From positions 372,001-436,000 of the forward strand of contig NW_026251404.1 of assembly GCF_025118155.1 (NCBI RefSeq): a DNA stretch of 64,000 bases, written 5' to 3'. How positions within the stretch are numbered: the first letter of the stretch is position 1; every line of letters begins with the position of its first letter. Origin of the DNA: Cokeromyces recurvatus (Eukaryota > Mucoromycota > Mucoromycetes > Mucorales > Mucoraceae). The translations under genes were made by a program, and so were the position numbers. Shown here piece by piece: positions 13,813 through 24,285 of this stretch. The notes under the pieces are model-generated. The model was not told the origin of the DNA, made no database searches, and worked only from the letters and a program-made list of their open reading frames with translations.

Positions 13813-14067
13813 TTATAAAGTACTCGAAGGTGAACGATCATATTCTGCAGATGAATGTGTATAATAAATAGTATCAATGGTATAGAAACGAACTGATTTT
13901 GTAGTCTTGCTTATTTTCTTTTTATCATTATTTGTCTCTATCACTGTGGTCGTTGAACTTGTTGTACTAGAAGAAGAAGAAGAAGAAAATGACTTTCTTT
14001 TCATATTTAAATTTGATTTAAATTGAATTGAAATTCTACGCCAAGTACGGGAGATATTAGTAATCAT
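13813..14067 (-). CDS. Small Ser/Thr-rich protein of unknown function
   Basis: Single-exon 84-residue protein with a real ATG at 14067. It has a basic N-terminus (SRTWRRISIQFKSN), a Ser/Thr homopolymeric middle, and a C-terminal KSVRFYTIDTIYYTHSSAEY followed by DRSP. A VRF ... Y-T ... EYDRSP pattern recurs in many short fungal proteins that I cannot tie to a function; VRF-type pieces can act as PP1-docking (RVxF) sites, which is only a suggestion. Transcribed in the same direction as its neighbours, with a GAGTAA/GAAAGA microsatellite directly upstream. Confidence 0.55.
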   Translation of the reverse strand: MITNISRTWRRISIQFKSNLNMKRKSFSSSSSSSTTSSTTTVIETNNDKKKISKTTKSVRFYTIDTIYYTHSSAEYDRSPSSTL

Positions 14068-14095
14068 TCGTTTATATAATTAAAAGTAAGTAGTA

Positions 14096-14170
14096 ATAAG
14101 AGTAAGAGTAAGAGTAAGAGTAAGAGAAAGAGAAAGAGAAAGAGAAAGAGAAAGAAAGAAAGAAAGAAAA
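14096..14170. repeat. Purine microsatellite (GAGTAA)n/(GAAAGA)n
   Basis: A hexanucleotide AAGAGT run grades into AAGAGA and then AAAG repeats just upstream of the small protein at 13813-14067, where it would sit in the promoter or 5' UTR. Confidence 0.9.
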
Positions 14171-14437
14171 AAGGGGAAGATTATATATATATAGAATTAC
14201 ATATTTATATTATGTACTGTATATGCTATACTGCCAATTCATATAATACTTCTGTACATATGTAAGGTCACTATAATTACATATAAAGCTATATCATTTC
14301 GTATTTTCAATCTATGCAACTCTACAAACTGTTTATTATTACTATGATTTAAGAGATTCACATTATAGATAGAATAGAGTAGTCTATGGCTGCTATTACA
14401 CAGAAGGAAGGGAATATTAAACTAATGTATAGAATCG

Positions 14438-14983
14438 TTAATAGAATGATGATGGTATCACTGTTCGCTTTCTATTATGAGCAACGACGGGGAAATGAAG
14501 TCTTTTCCTAATTATAAATTTTCTTGTATATTCAAATAAAAAATGAGCCCGTTTAATAGCACATGTAAGCTTGTGAACGACATAATTTTGAGAATAAGGT
14601 TGCTTATTTATGGTAAGGGTCAATAATGGATTAAGAGAGGGTAGATTTTGATTTGCTTTACTATAGTCAAGTGCTGGAGTAGTAATGATAGGTGCTGCTG
14701 TAATAGTAATCAACTGTTCTTCTTTAATACATAATTTCTTATCTTCTTTCTGCTTTAATGATCCATTAGGAACTCCACAAAATAAGCATGCATTAGGATA
14801 ATAAAGTACTGCATTATCCTTCACTAAATCTGGTGAGGAATATCTCTCTTCATCCTCTTTCTTAATGTAATTATCGTTGTAATTCATTGTTATATAGTTT
14901 CCTGCTCCAATTAAAAAGTATGGAGAAATCTCTGTATTCGAATAGACGTTGTTACACTTGAAATTGGCAGTAATAGAATCCAT
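14438..14983 (-). CDS. Uncharacterised 181-residue protein
   Basis: Single open frame from the ATG at 14983. No known domain is visible. It holds a C-x2-C pair (CLFCG, about residues 67-71), a Thr/Ala/Ile-rich middle and a basic C-terminal third (FEYTRKFIIRKRLHFP, then NRKRTV). Codon use and length support a real gene, but no family is recognised. The small Cys pair is too isolated to call a zinc finger. The following 360 bp (14984-15344) contain only A/T runs. Confidence 0.55.
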   Translation of the reverse strand: MDSITANFKCNNVYSNTEISPYFLIGAGNYITMNYNDNYIKKEDEERYSSPDLVKDNAVLYYPNACLFCGVPNGSLKQKEDKKLCIKEEQLITITAAPIITTPALDYSKANQNLPSLNPLLTLTINKQPYSQNYVVHKLTCAIKRAHFLFEYTRKFIIRKRLHFPVVAHNRKRTVIPSSFY

Positions 14984-15344
14984 TTAATGAAAAAAAAAAA
15001 AAAGGGTAATTAGATGAAAAGAAGAAGATAATAATAATAAATGATAGCAATATTTAAATAAATATTTGAAAAAAAAAAAGACTTAAAATATATAGTAAAA
15101 TTTGCAATAGTTGGGTATTACATAATGATGCTTGAATATTGTATTTTTCAGTAAAATTGGGAAAGGCTCTGGAATAAAATGATAAATTTAAAGCCAGATT
15201 TGATTATAATGTTTTCACTAAAATTGAGAAAAGATGAGAGCTAAATTGATAACAACCAAGAAAAAAAATTGGTAAAAGCTTAGAAAAAAATTGAGAAAGC
15301 CTTCCTTTTAAAATACTAAAAAAAAAAAAATATGTATTATATCA

Positions 15345-15785
15345 ATGAACATTGATTTTGAAATGAATAAATTGAGCCTCCAACAAGAGGAAGAGGCATA
15401 AACTATTGAGGTTTATGTTAGCATGATGTCTATGATGAGATCTATATGGGTAACCGCTATGCCTTCCTCAGACACTATGGATCTTGATGAAGAAGTTAAT
15501 GAAGAATTGGGAGCTCTTGACTCAGAAGAGAATAACTATAACGAAGATAATAGTGAAAATGAGAATGAAAGTAACGATAAACTAGCAAAGCCCACTGTCG
15601 AATAAGTTGCTAAGAAACTTGCCAGCAACGATAAAGAAAATGAGAAAACTTTGAAATACAGAAAGTACAACCAGGAACAAATCAAAGAGTTTATCTGCTT
15701 GATAACAGAAATGGTTCCTGTAAAAGACGCAGCTTTACGAACTGGTATCGTTTTAAGTTCAGCTTACCGTTTCCGAAAACAATAG
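15345..15785 (+). pseudogene. N-terminal fragment of an IS630/Tc1-like transposase
   Basis: One reading frame runs from the ATG at 15345 to the TAG at 15783 but is cut by in-frame stops at 15399 and 15603. After an acidic Asp/Glu/Asn segment it encodes YNQEQIKEFICLITEM and DAALRTGIVLSSAYRFRKQ, a helix-turn-helix like those at the N-terminus of Mucorales IS630/Tc1 transposases. The DDE catalytic part is absent; the frame ends in an A tract (about 15812-15830) and then the tandem motif described separately. A catalytic half of what looks like the same family sits at 54512-55290, too far away to be one insertion. Confidence 0.6.
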
Positions 15786-15830
15786 ACGGAAGAGGGGAAG
15801 ATACGTGAAACAAAAAAAAAAAAAAAAAAA

Positions 15831-15878
15831 GAGGTAAACTAAGCCTACGCTTGAAAAAAAACGAGGTAAACTAAGCCT
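15831..15878 (+). repeat. Tandem motif upstream of orphan copy 1
   Basis: The 16-base unit gaggtaaactaagcct occurs at 15831-15846 and again at 15863-15878, separated by acgcttgaaaaaaaac. The inverse of the same arrangement lies at 17666-17735 before the second orphan copy. Confidence 0.8.
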
Positions 15879-16072
15879 CAATAAAAGGCCGGTTTGAACT
15901 TAGCCCAATCAAGTTTAAAAGTAGAATTGGATTTTAGATGGTGGCCGTTTTTAGTTTTTTTCTTGTTTCAAAAGCAAACAGTGGTTTGCTTCTAAGGTAA
16001 AGTGCTTGACTAGTACAAGGTCTAACCAGGAATTAAACTGAATGCATTAGAATTAGTTTTAGTTACATTTTA

Positions 16073-16303
16073 ATGATTAATGATGACATGGAAATACCAC
16101 GAGAGAAAGCAATTTGCATGCTTTATTGCAAAGAATATAGTGAAGAAAATGCCGATAGACTCCTAAAGATAATTGATAAAAATGAATTAGATATTTGTTA
16201 TCAAAGTAGTCCATTAAAGCCGGCGCTTGTTCCAATTTTTAAAATTTTTGCTGAACCTCATACGTACAAGCGATATAAATCAAATAAATATTTTTTAAAA
16301 TAA
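16073..16303 (+). pseudogene. Truncated copy of the recombinase-like orphan gene (first exon only)
   Basis: The 76-residue frame reads AICMLYCKEYSEENADRL...LDICYQSSPLKPALVP...HTYKRYKSN. It lines up with exon 1 of the minus-strand gene at 17391-17634 (ALCVLFGLEFTDNN...LEVCYDLSERNPILVP...FTYKKYLSP), with the same order and spacing. The following exons are absent; the frame runs into an A-rich stretch. It faces the longer copy head to head, and each copy has the same tandem motif upstream. Best read as a truncated duplicate; a stand-alone small gene is possible. Confidence 0.6.
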
Positions 16304-16425
16304 AAAAAAAATATCAATAATACAATGTGTATCAATGAATGGGAGGGAATAACAAGTGTGTTTTTTTTTAATCTTCTTTAGATATTTGGCATGGAGACCC
16401 TCGACAATTAAATGGAAGTAGTACG

Positions 16426-16560
16426 TTAATTGTCATCGAGAATTTGTCTACGGCTATATACAACAACGTCACAAACAAAAGGGAAGCAATCCACTATTAT
16501 TTTTTCAATTGATTTGTTATCCCTACAAAAGTAATCAGTACTCATCAAAAGCCACACTTA

Positions 16561-16599
<39 letters not shown>

Positions 16600-17634
16600 T
16601 CACCTGACAAATTGGAAGATATTGGTATGATTTGTGCATAAACCGCTATAATCGATAATAACTAAACGTATCCTTTGACTAGTGGAGGATACAACATTGA
16701 TCAAATCTACAAAAATAACATACTTGATACTTTTAGGTTCGCACGGAAATATATACATATAATACCCTGGGTATTGCCATGAACATTTTTTAATTTAGCT
16801 AATGTTTTAACGCCGTCTTTAACATCCCTTGATTCGATACTGCTACTTGCTTCAGATGAATATGATACATAGCATTTATCCACTTTACATCTATTGTACA
16901 GATTATTCACCATCATTTGAATATTCTTATCTCTATAATTAGCATGTCCAACAGACTTGCGAGCATATCCAATCAAAAGAAAATCTTTTTTTCAAATTTT
17001 GTAAATACTGTTGGTAGTTTGCTAATCTTGATACAATATTACTTGCAATTGTTTCTACAATAGAGAATATAAAATTCGGGCTTTAAAACGTATATTTCTC
17101 TTTTACGAGCAGAGGCTCTAGATTGTTGTCTTTTTCTGGAAAAAGGTACTTGAGTGTAATATACTTTGGATTTGGTCCATTGAGTGAACTGAGCTTCAGT
17201 TTCAAATCTGTTGGTATATAGCTTTACAGTATTAAAGATATCTTCGACACAGATAGCTTTTAGTCCACAATTTTCATTGCGAGCCATTTTGAGGTGGGAA
17301 AAAATTGCATTCACAAATTGTGAAATTTGTGAATCACTCCCTAAATTATAGATATTAGAAATGCTTTTAACATGTTTTTAATGTACTTACTTAACAGTAT
17401 ATTGCTCTCAGCTTCATTGGTTTTTGGTCGAGCTGGTGAAAGATACTTTTTGTAGGTGAAGGGATTATAGTTAATTCTTTCCTTTGGAACCAGTATGGGA
17501 TTTCTTTCTGATAAATCATAACAGACTTCCAGGTCACCATAGTTTTCTAATTTACTTCTTGCTGTTATGACATTATTATCTGTAAATTCCAGACCAAATA
17601 AAACGCATAATGCGTAATCATGAGAAACATTCAT
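16426..17634 (-). pseudogene. Orphan gene with serine-recombinase-like C-terminal half (frameshifted)
   Basis: Exons read right to left: 17634-17391, 17340 to about 16766, 16706-16604, 16522-16426. The N-terminal exon is the orphan domain shared with 16073-16303. The middle is basic (SRKRQQSRASARKRE), then a helical SRLANYQQYLQNLKK. The C-terminal half opens FLLIGYARKSVG and runs on to ASSSIESRD and LVIIDYSGLCTNHTNIFQFV. The order YARxS ... ASSSxxxRD ... DxxGxxT matches the layout of resolvase/invertase (serine recombinase) catalytic domains, but the arginines of the LDRLGR motif are missing. Two single-base insertions break the frame: one at CCCGAATTTT (about 17077), one in a run of seven A (about 16990). 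The C-terminal three exons otherwise splice in phase to a TAA at 16426. Function unknown; the recombinase link is my inference. Confidence 0.55.
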
Positions 17635-17665
17635 TTTTAATTGAAAAAAAAAAATGGATCCTGCA

Positions 17666-17735
17666 AGTTTACCTCGTTTTTTTTTTCAGGCACACACTTC
17701 GTTTACTTCGTTTTTTTTTTCAAGCTCAGATTTAG
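17666..17735 (-). repeat. Tandem motif upstream of orphan copy 2 (inverted relative to 15831-15878)
   Basis: On the minus strand this reads gcttgaaaaaaaaaacgaag, taaacgaagtgtgtgcctga and then a second A run with cgaggtaaact. It is the same unit as before copy 1, with small differences, lying just 5' of the orphan gene start at 17634. Confidence 0.75.
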
Positions 17736-17740
17736 TTTAT

Positions 17741-20621
17741 CTTTGTTATAGAACAAGCTCTGGATATAAGCATAGGTAATATTATAGTAAATGAATTACA
17801 TAATAAAGGATAAACTATAAGCCTGAATACAAAATAAAACACTGTATATAACATCTTGTAAATAATATAAAACATTGGTATCCAATCGTCTAGATGTATC
17901 AACTATAAGACATCATATCATTTCTAAATATTTATTTTTATAACCTTGGCAAAGGATTCAGGTCATCATTGATCCGATAAAATAAAAATGTAAAAGACAT
18001 CAAGAACATACAATCAGATCAAATAATTTAAAACTTAAATCAGACTATTATAACACCCAATAGATAATCCATAGATATCAGATTCTTGAAGTAACAAGAC
18101 GTACATATCTGAATACTAACACTGTTTCATGACTCATGTTCTTTGACAGCTATTTTTATTTCTTTGATTCAGGATTCATTAGTATAAATACAAGTAGTTG
18201 TGTAAACACAAAATAATCTTCAACCTTTAATTTTTTTTATTTTCATTTTTATTTTATTTTTTCTTTATTATATCACGTACCATCACATCCCGAACGTCTG
18301 AACATTACATTTTTCTCAAACGACTTTTAATTATTTTCTTAACAATGGCAAAGAAGTAATCCCCCTTGTATTCTCAAGTTCTACATTCTGAGGATCCCCT
18401 CCCCTCATTTTTTTTTTTCGGGATACAAATGCTTCATTTACAATTCACATATTCATAAGAATTCAATTAGTTAGTGGAATTGATATTCGATTTTTTTTTC
18501 CCAGATTGCTTTTGTATAATTATTCATTAAAACATAATTACAGTTAACTGCCACGATACAACACATCAATTCTCTTAAAATTATACTAACATATCATAAT
18601 TAGAGTCACTACTGTCTTATAATATTGATTATAATATCATTTAAATTACAGAATAGGAAAAAAAAATTATAACAATTTGTATTATAAAAGTAAACAAGCA
18701 ATTTATATATAACAGTAATAAATTAAATTTGATTAAAGACTATTATTATAAGAAAGATGATAAAAATTCAGCTTTTATATATGTATATAAATATATATAG
18801 ACGAGGTATCCAAATAAATATCATCTTTGGCTTTCTAAAGCTAATATTTACTTTATCTATAATTACTTGGATCAACACATTAAAAACCTGATGAACATAA
18901 TATTGTCTATAATACTACAACTTTTCATAAGCTTGCCTTTTTTTTTCCCCCTCTCTATCATAAAAATCTACCTTCACAACCAGGAAAAAGATTTCCCTCA
19001 CACACCTGTGCATTCAATTATTGTGTCATGGCAACACCTTTTTTTTTTTTTCAGTAACATTTTCTTTTTATAGATAATCCGACCCGAGCAATTATCTGAT
19101 GTGTATCCATCTATTCGGAGTTTAACTGTCAAATAAAACTTAATGAAGAAAAAAAAAATTTTTAATTTTTATTTTTTATTATATGTGTATTTGATGTTGG
19201 AATCACCAGCCCTCTACTATCCTAGTGGGGAAAAGGACGAGATAATAAAATAGGCATTAAGACATTCTCATGAAATTCTTTCTTAACTTGATTTGACACT
19301 CAAAACCAATTCAAATAAGATAATTAGCGAGTAACACTGACAAGTTGTAAGGGGGTGCTCGCCGCACAGAGAGCACCCCCGGTCCAAAGATTCTTCCATC
19401 ATTTGCTAACTTTGAATTTAGTAATGATTCAAGATCATATTTATCACCGACTTGTGGTAAATAATAATAATAATAAACTAACTTGATAATTTCATAAATA
19501 AGGATTGAATTGTAATCATGATATTGAAAAGAACTTTTCTCATTTATTATAAAACAAGAAGAAAAAAATTTTTTTTTATATGTGTATATAAATTATTATA
19601 AGCACCAGTAAAAAAAAAAATATACATATTACTGCTATCATAGAGATAATAGTTAACACGATGTGGCTTATAACAAAAGTTTTTTTTTTTTTTTCTAATA
19701 ATACTTTCATGATATGTATTTATATATATATATATCTAAAAAGGATAAAGAATAGAAGAGAACTGAGAATTTTACCTATCATTTTTAACTAAATGATTTG
19801 ATAGAAAATGACAATTTATTAAAAAAGTAAATTCAGTCACATAATAATGTATATTATTTTACACTGCAAAATACGTTGGCTAATAAATAACACGTACAAT
19901 AGTATACATATTCAACGAAATAAAAAAAAAATATACATGTATACATATTTTGAATTATTTATAATAGAAGATTGACAATCATATATCTAAAATACTCTAT
20001 TTTGTATTCACCTTTTTTTTTTTTATCATAAAAAGTTTAACCGTTCATAATGTCTTACAAAAACCTGGAATGTAACCTTCCTTAATGATCTGTTTTTACC
20101 AATTTTATAATCCTACTACCCACTTTCTTTTTTTTTCATGTAAAGAATTGAGGGAAAAAAAAAGAAAAAAAAGGGAAAAAGACTCAATTGCAGTATAAAT
20201 GTCATTAGATGTTATTGATCTAACTTGATTTCTTTCAAATAACACTATTACTATATGACAAGTTATATTCACTGTATAATAATAATAATAGAACTTGCTA
20301 TCTCTCTCTTTCTCTCTCTTTTTTTTTTTTTATTGCAAACAATGCATAAATGTGTGTGACAGTAACAATTTAGAACTAGAGTACAAATTGGGCCAGAGCG
20401 AGAAGATTGGTGCTTTTGTAGAACGTTATAAGCGAGGCAAAAGAACTAAATAGGTAATATACGTTATTATGTGGAAACAAACAAAAAAACAAAAAAAAGA
20501 AATGTGTGTTATTTCCTAAACTGCAAAAAAATAAAAATAAAAAAATAAAAAGGATATTATCGTAGTTGCATATATTTATAAAGTAAAAAAGAAAAAAAAA
20601 TATGTATTAGACAAATTAAAT

Positions 20622-20665
<44 letters not shown>

Positions 20666-20907
20666 TGTGATATTAGAGAAAATGGTTGTAATATATAATA
20701 TAATAAGGGATAATAATAACAGTAGTAGAAGGTGGTAATAATATAATATATAGTTAAAGGAACGCAAGAAAAATAAATAAATAAATAAATAATAATCAAT
20801 ATAATAAAATAAGTTATTATCTCAAAAAAAAAGAAGGTCTTGTTATGTATATATGTATAGATATATATATATTTCTGTATCATATTTGTTGTGGGATTAA
20901 AAGCATA
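17741..20907. other. Gene-poor region with a few coding-like scraps
   Basis: 3.2 kb with no gene I can model. Around 18350 a well-placed ATGGCAAAGAA|gtaatc follows a TATAAATA at about 18193. Further right are short coding-like segments (about 18801-18840, 18982-19035, 19075-19137 ending IRSLTVK and a stop). At about 20373-20452 an acceptor is followed by a 26-codon open stretch ending in a stop. None can be joined with confidence. The rest is A/T runs, AT repeats and a 37-base T tract (20626-20662). Confidence 0.5.
19351..19380. other. GC-rich perfect hairpin
   Basis: gggggtgctc and gagcaccccc form a perfect 10-bp stem around the loop gccgcacaga. It stands out sharply in very AT-rich, otherwise featureless DNA. 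It lacks a T run directly after it and lies in no gene. It may be a structured RNA, a protein-binding palindrome, or a transposon end. Confidence 0.8.
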
Positions 20908-22964
20908 TTAGTGTGGAGTATGTGTTGATGAGGAATGTTGCAAGTAATGCCTATTATCAGATGTCAATGAAGAACGTCCAGCATCAAGTGAATTTGATTC
21001 CATAGAAGAAGAGGAAGACATTGCTGTATTATTAGTATCATTCTGTTGAGAAGATCGAATACCACCATTACTGTATCCTGCAGTAAATTCAGAATTGATA
21101 TATCCTGACTCATGTCCTCCTCCATGACCATTATATCTACTATGATGTGAAACAATATCTGAAGGACTATCCGCTTCTCTATTGTTAACTGCTGCCCAGT
21201 AAGACTTACTATTATCTGATGTAAGATGATTATTGCTATAAACAGTGTTGTTATTGCTATTTCCTTCTATAGTTTGCGATGGTTGTCCATTATTATTGCT
21301 ATTGTTATTGTTATTGTTATTGCTATTATTATTATTATTATTATATGGATTGTTGTTGTTAGTACTGGCAGGAGAAGAGAGTGGATGTGCAGTATAAGGA
21401 TGCATCAAATAACTATGTTCACGAGGATGACTATCTTCGACATTTCTTCCAGAATTAAGAGAAGATGTGTTAAGCATGGATCCATAACTTCCTATTGGAT
21501 AAGGATGATAACTTGCAGATGGTTGTTGATATGTATAAAAATCAGAATTGCTTCCTGTAGGATTATTTAACGGACCATCACCGCCACCAAAACGAGGAAG
21601 AGGTGGCGATTGCATATAATGAAAATCTTCAGGACCATTTCCAGTGTTTGCTATAACACCAGGTAAAGTCTGCGATGGATGATTATTATTACCAGTGGAA
21701 GGAATATTCTGACCACCAACACCACCATTACCATTACCACTTACTGCCCCAAAGGAAGTGGGTAGAGTAGAAGGTGCACCAGCATCCATACTTCTATAAC
21801 GTGTATGAGAGTCAGCATAGTGGCCAGGGCTTCTGCCACGAACCACAAGAGGAGCTGAAGTACAAGTAGCAGCCTGGAATCGTTTACCAATAGAGGTATT
21901 TGCATAAAGATCAACTACAATTTCATAATATTGTTGTGCTGCTCTTCGTTTACCATTATTCGCAGTTGCTGTTTTAAATTGCATTCGCTCAAATGTGACA
22001 ATATTATGATTTGATCCAACTGAAGCCAAATGTAAATTTCCACCTGGATTTACAATTCGTGGCTCAGGTACCATTTGCGGACCCTTATCACGTTTTGGTG
22101 TATGTTGAACTAACTCAATCTTCTTGTCGCTCCCAGAAACGCGAGCTGTAATACCAATAGAAAAGAAATCCACTTGATATATCTCTCCATTTTCAAGTCT
22201 AGCAAGACATGGTACCTCTGGTGTTTGCAGAATATAACTTGAACCTCGAATATCAAATGTAGCACTGACTTGAAAATAATTACGACGATAGCAAGTCCAG
22301 TCTTGATCTGCTCTAAAAAAGCCTCTATCCATCTTTGCATTTATTTGAATCTGATAACTAGTAAAAAAAAAAAAATACATTATTATTATTGAATGAAACA
22401 CAAAATATTACACAAATATACATATATGGATATATACCCATTTGATTGATCAATATTCCATAAATCTAATACTTGTTTTGTTGGGCTGAAAGAAGGTCCA
22501 GTTTCAAAAGAAAACATCGAAGATTCAGTTCTACGACGTCTTAATGACATACTACTGGGGTAAGGATTTGAATGGAAAGTTGTAGTTGTAAAACTTGCAG
22601 GTCGAGAAGGTATGGGCGGTCTTTTTCGAATAAGGTCGGGCATAGCAGCAAGCTTATCAGGAGGCGGGCTAATCATATCAGGTCTAGGTGTACTGGGCTG
22701 GGAACCTGCTAACAAACTTTAAATATATATTTATATATGTATATATATTTGTTTGATGAAGATGAGTACTTGATGATAAAACCTGAATAAAAAAAAAATA
22801 ACTTACCTTGGCATAGCAGGTTGTGTAGACGTTCCTGGAAGAACAGTAGAATTTGAATTTGTATGATGTATATATTCATTATTATTGCTATAAGGATAGC
22901 CAGGTTGAAGTGACATATAATTACGTGGAGTATCTGGGGGTGAAGTCCATTTATTGTCTTGCAT
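20908..22964 (-). CDS. NDT80/PhoG-domain transcription factor
   Basis: Sequence-specific DNA-binding regulator with an Ig-fold NDT80 domain; relatives control meiosis (Ndt80), nutrient or phosphatase genes (PhoG), and N-acetylglucosamine catabolism. Three exons (22964-22807, 22716-22438, 22357-20908) give 628 residues. A Pro/Ser-rich leader starting MQDNKWTSPPDTPRNY precedes the DNA-binding domain (about residues 140-340). That domain includes DQDWTCYRRNYFQVSATFDI, FFSIGITARVSGSD, QHTPKRDKGPQ, FERMQFKTATANNGKRRAAQ and YYEIVVDLYA. The C-terminal half is Asn/Ser/Gly-rich with an Asn homopolymer, as is common for activation regions. It is divergent from the RING+RRM gene across 4.6 kb. Which NDT80 subfamily it belongs to cannot be settled here. 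Confidence 0.93.
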
Positions 22965-24246
22965 GTTTTTTTTTCAGGCACAATAAGATAAAATAAAGTG
23001 GGAAAAAAAATGCAAAAGAACAAAAAAAAAAAAAAAAGGAAAAGAAAGACAATTATATTAGTACTTCCTTCTTTCTTTCTCTCTCTTTTTTTTTCCAGAA
23101 CTTAAAAAAAATATTTTATGTACAACATAAAGTAATTACCATATCATCCAATACACGTGAGTACAAAGAGTATATAAACTATTATGTTTAAGAAAGCGTC
23201 AATTGGTGAAATCAAAATTGGCTATAAATTAAAGTTTATACAGCATTTTCACTTAGATTGAATCTCAGTTTTTTTTTTTTTTGGGACGAAAAGAAAGAAT
23301 ACGCCAATTGACGAATTTTTTTGTTAGATTAATAAGGCAAATAATAACAATTTTTATTTATCAAAGGATAGCTTCTTTTAATAGCCACGCTTTAATGATT
23401 ATCACTTTATAAGGTTCTATAAAGAAAAAATCATCAAACAAATTTACTATATTAGCTCATTGTTTAAATAGTTGTAGGAAATATATGTACAGATGTATAC
23501 GATGAGTATCCAGGTGATATTCAAAAACATTATTCTGTATAAAAAAAAAACTTCAGATATTATTCTTGCAAAATAGATCGATGAATGTTTTCCACAGAAC
23601 TAAGCTTCATTCTATTCTTAGCCATCATAAGTTAGTACTGACCAAAATGATTTAGTTTAAGAAGACACGATAGGCAAGCCTGTATCCTCTGTTATTTCTC
23701 ATCAAACTGAAAGGGTTTCCTTTTATATATGCATGTCTAATTTAAGCATTTGAAGCTCTATAAATACTTATTCACTTTAAGGTACGACTAATAATGTAAA
23801 ATAATCTATATGTGTACACTGTTAAAAATGTTATTTCCTATACACTAACAGTCAATGATAAATACTACTCGAAAATTTTTAGATTATTAAAACAAATTTA
23901 CTATTAATTCGTTTTATAGACAAAGGCTGTATCTCCAGGGGAGGGAGAAAAAAAGCAATATGATAGAATTGGTTAAGTCATGGGACAACTACCAAGTTAA
24001 CCAAAGCTGATCTGAGTGTGATTGGATAATCTTTCAAGTCTCCTTAAGCCCCTTTATTAACAATGATAAGATGAATGTTCATTATGTCAAGATAATTTGA
24101 TTATTTGTGTATACTATCTATGAGCTTACTAATAATAGTAGTAGTATTAAAACAGAGTATTATATAGCAATTCAGAGGAATATACAAGCTATAATCAAAT
24201 TATTCTTATAACAAAATAGGAAATTTTATTATATTTGGAATATGTA

Positions 24247-24285
<39 letters not shown>

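Noticed and set aside
20557..20883. Hydrophobic Ile/Tyr/Phe-rich frame
   Set aside because: Read through A/T runs and AT repeats, including poly-Lys from a T tract; chance frame.
21226..21570. Ile-rich open frame opposite the NDT80-like gene
   Set aside because: Antisense of the Asn-rich coding tail.
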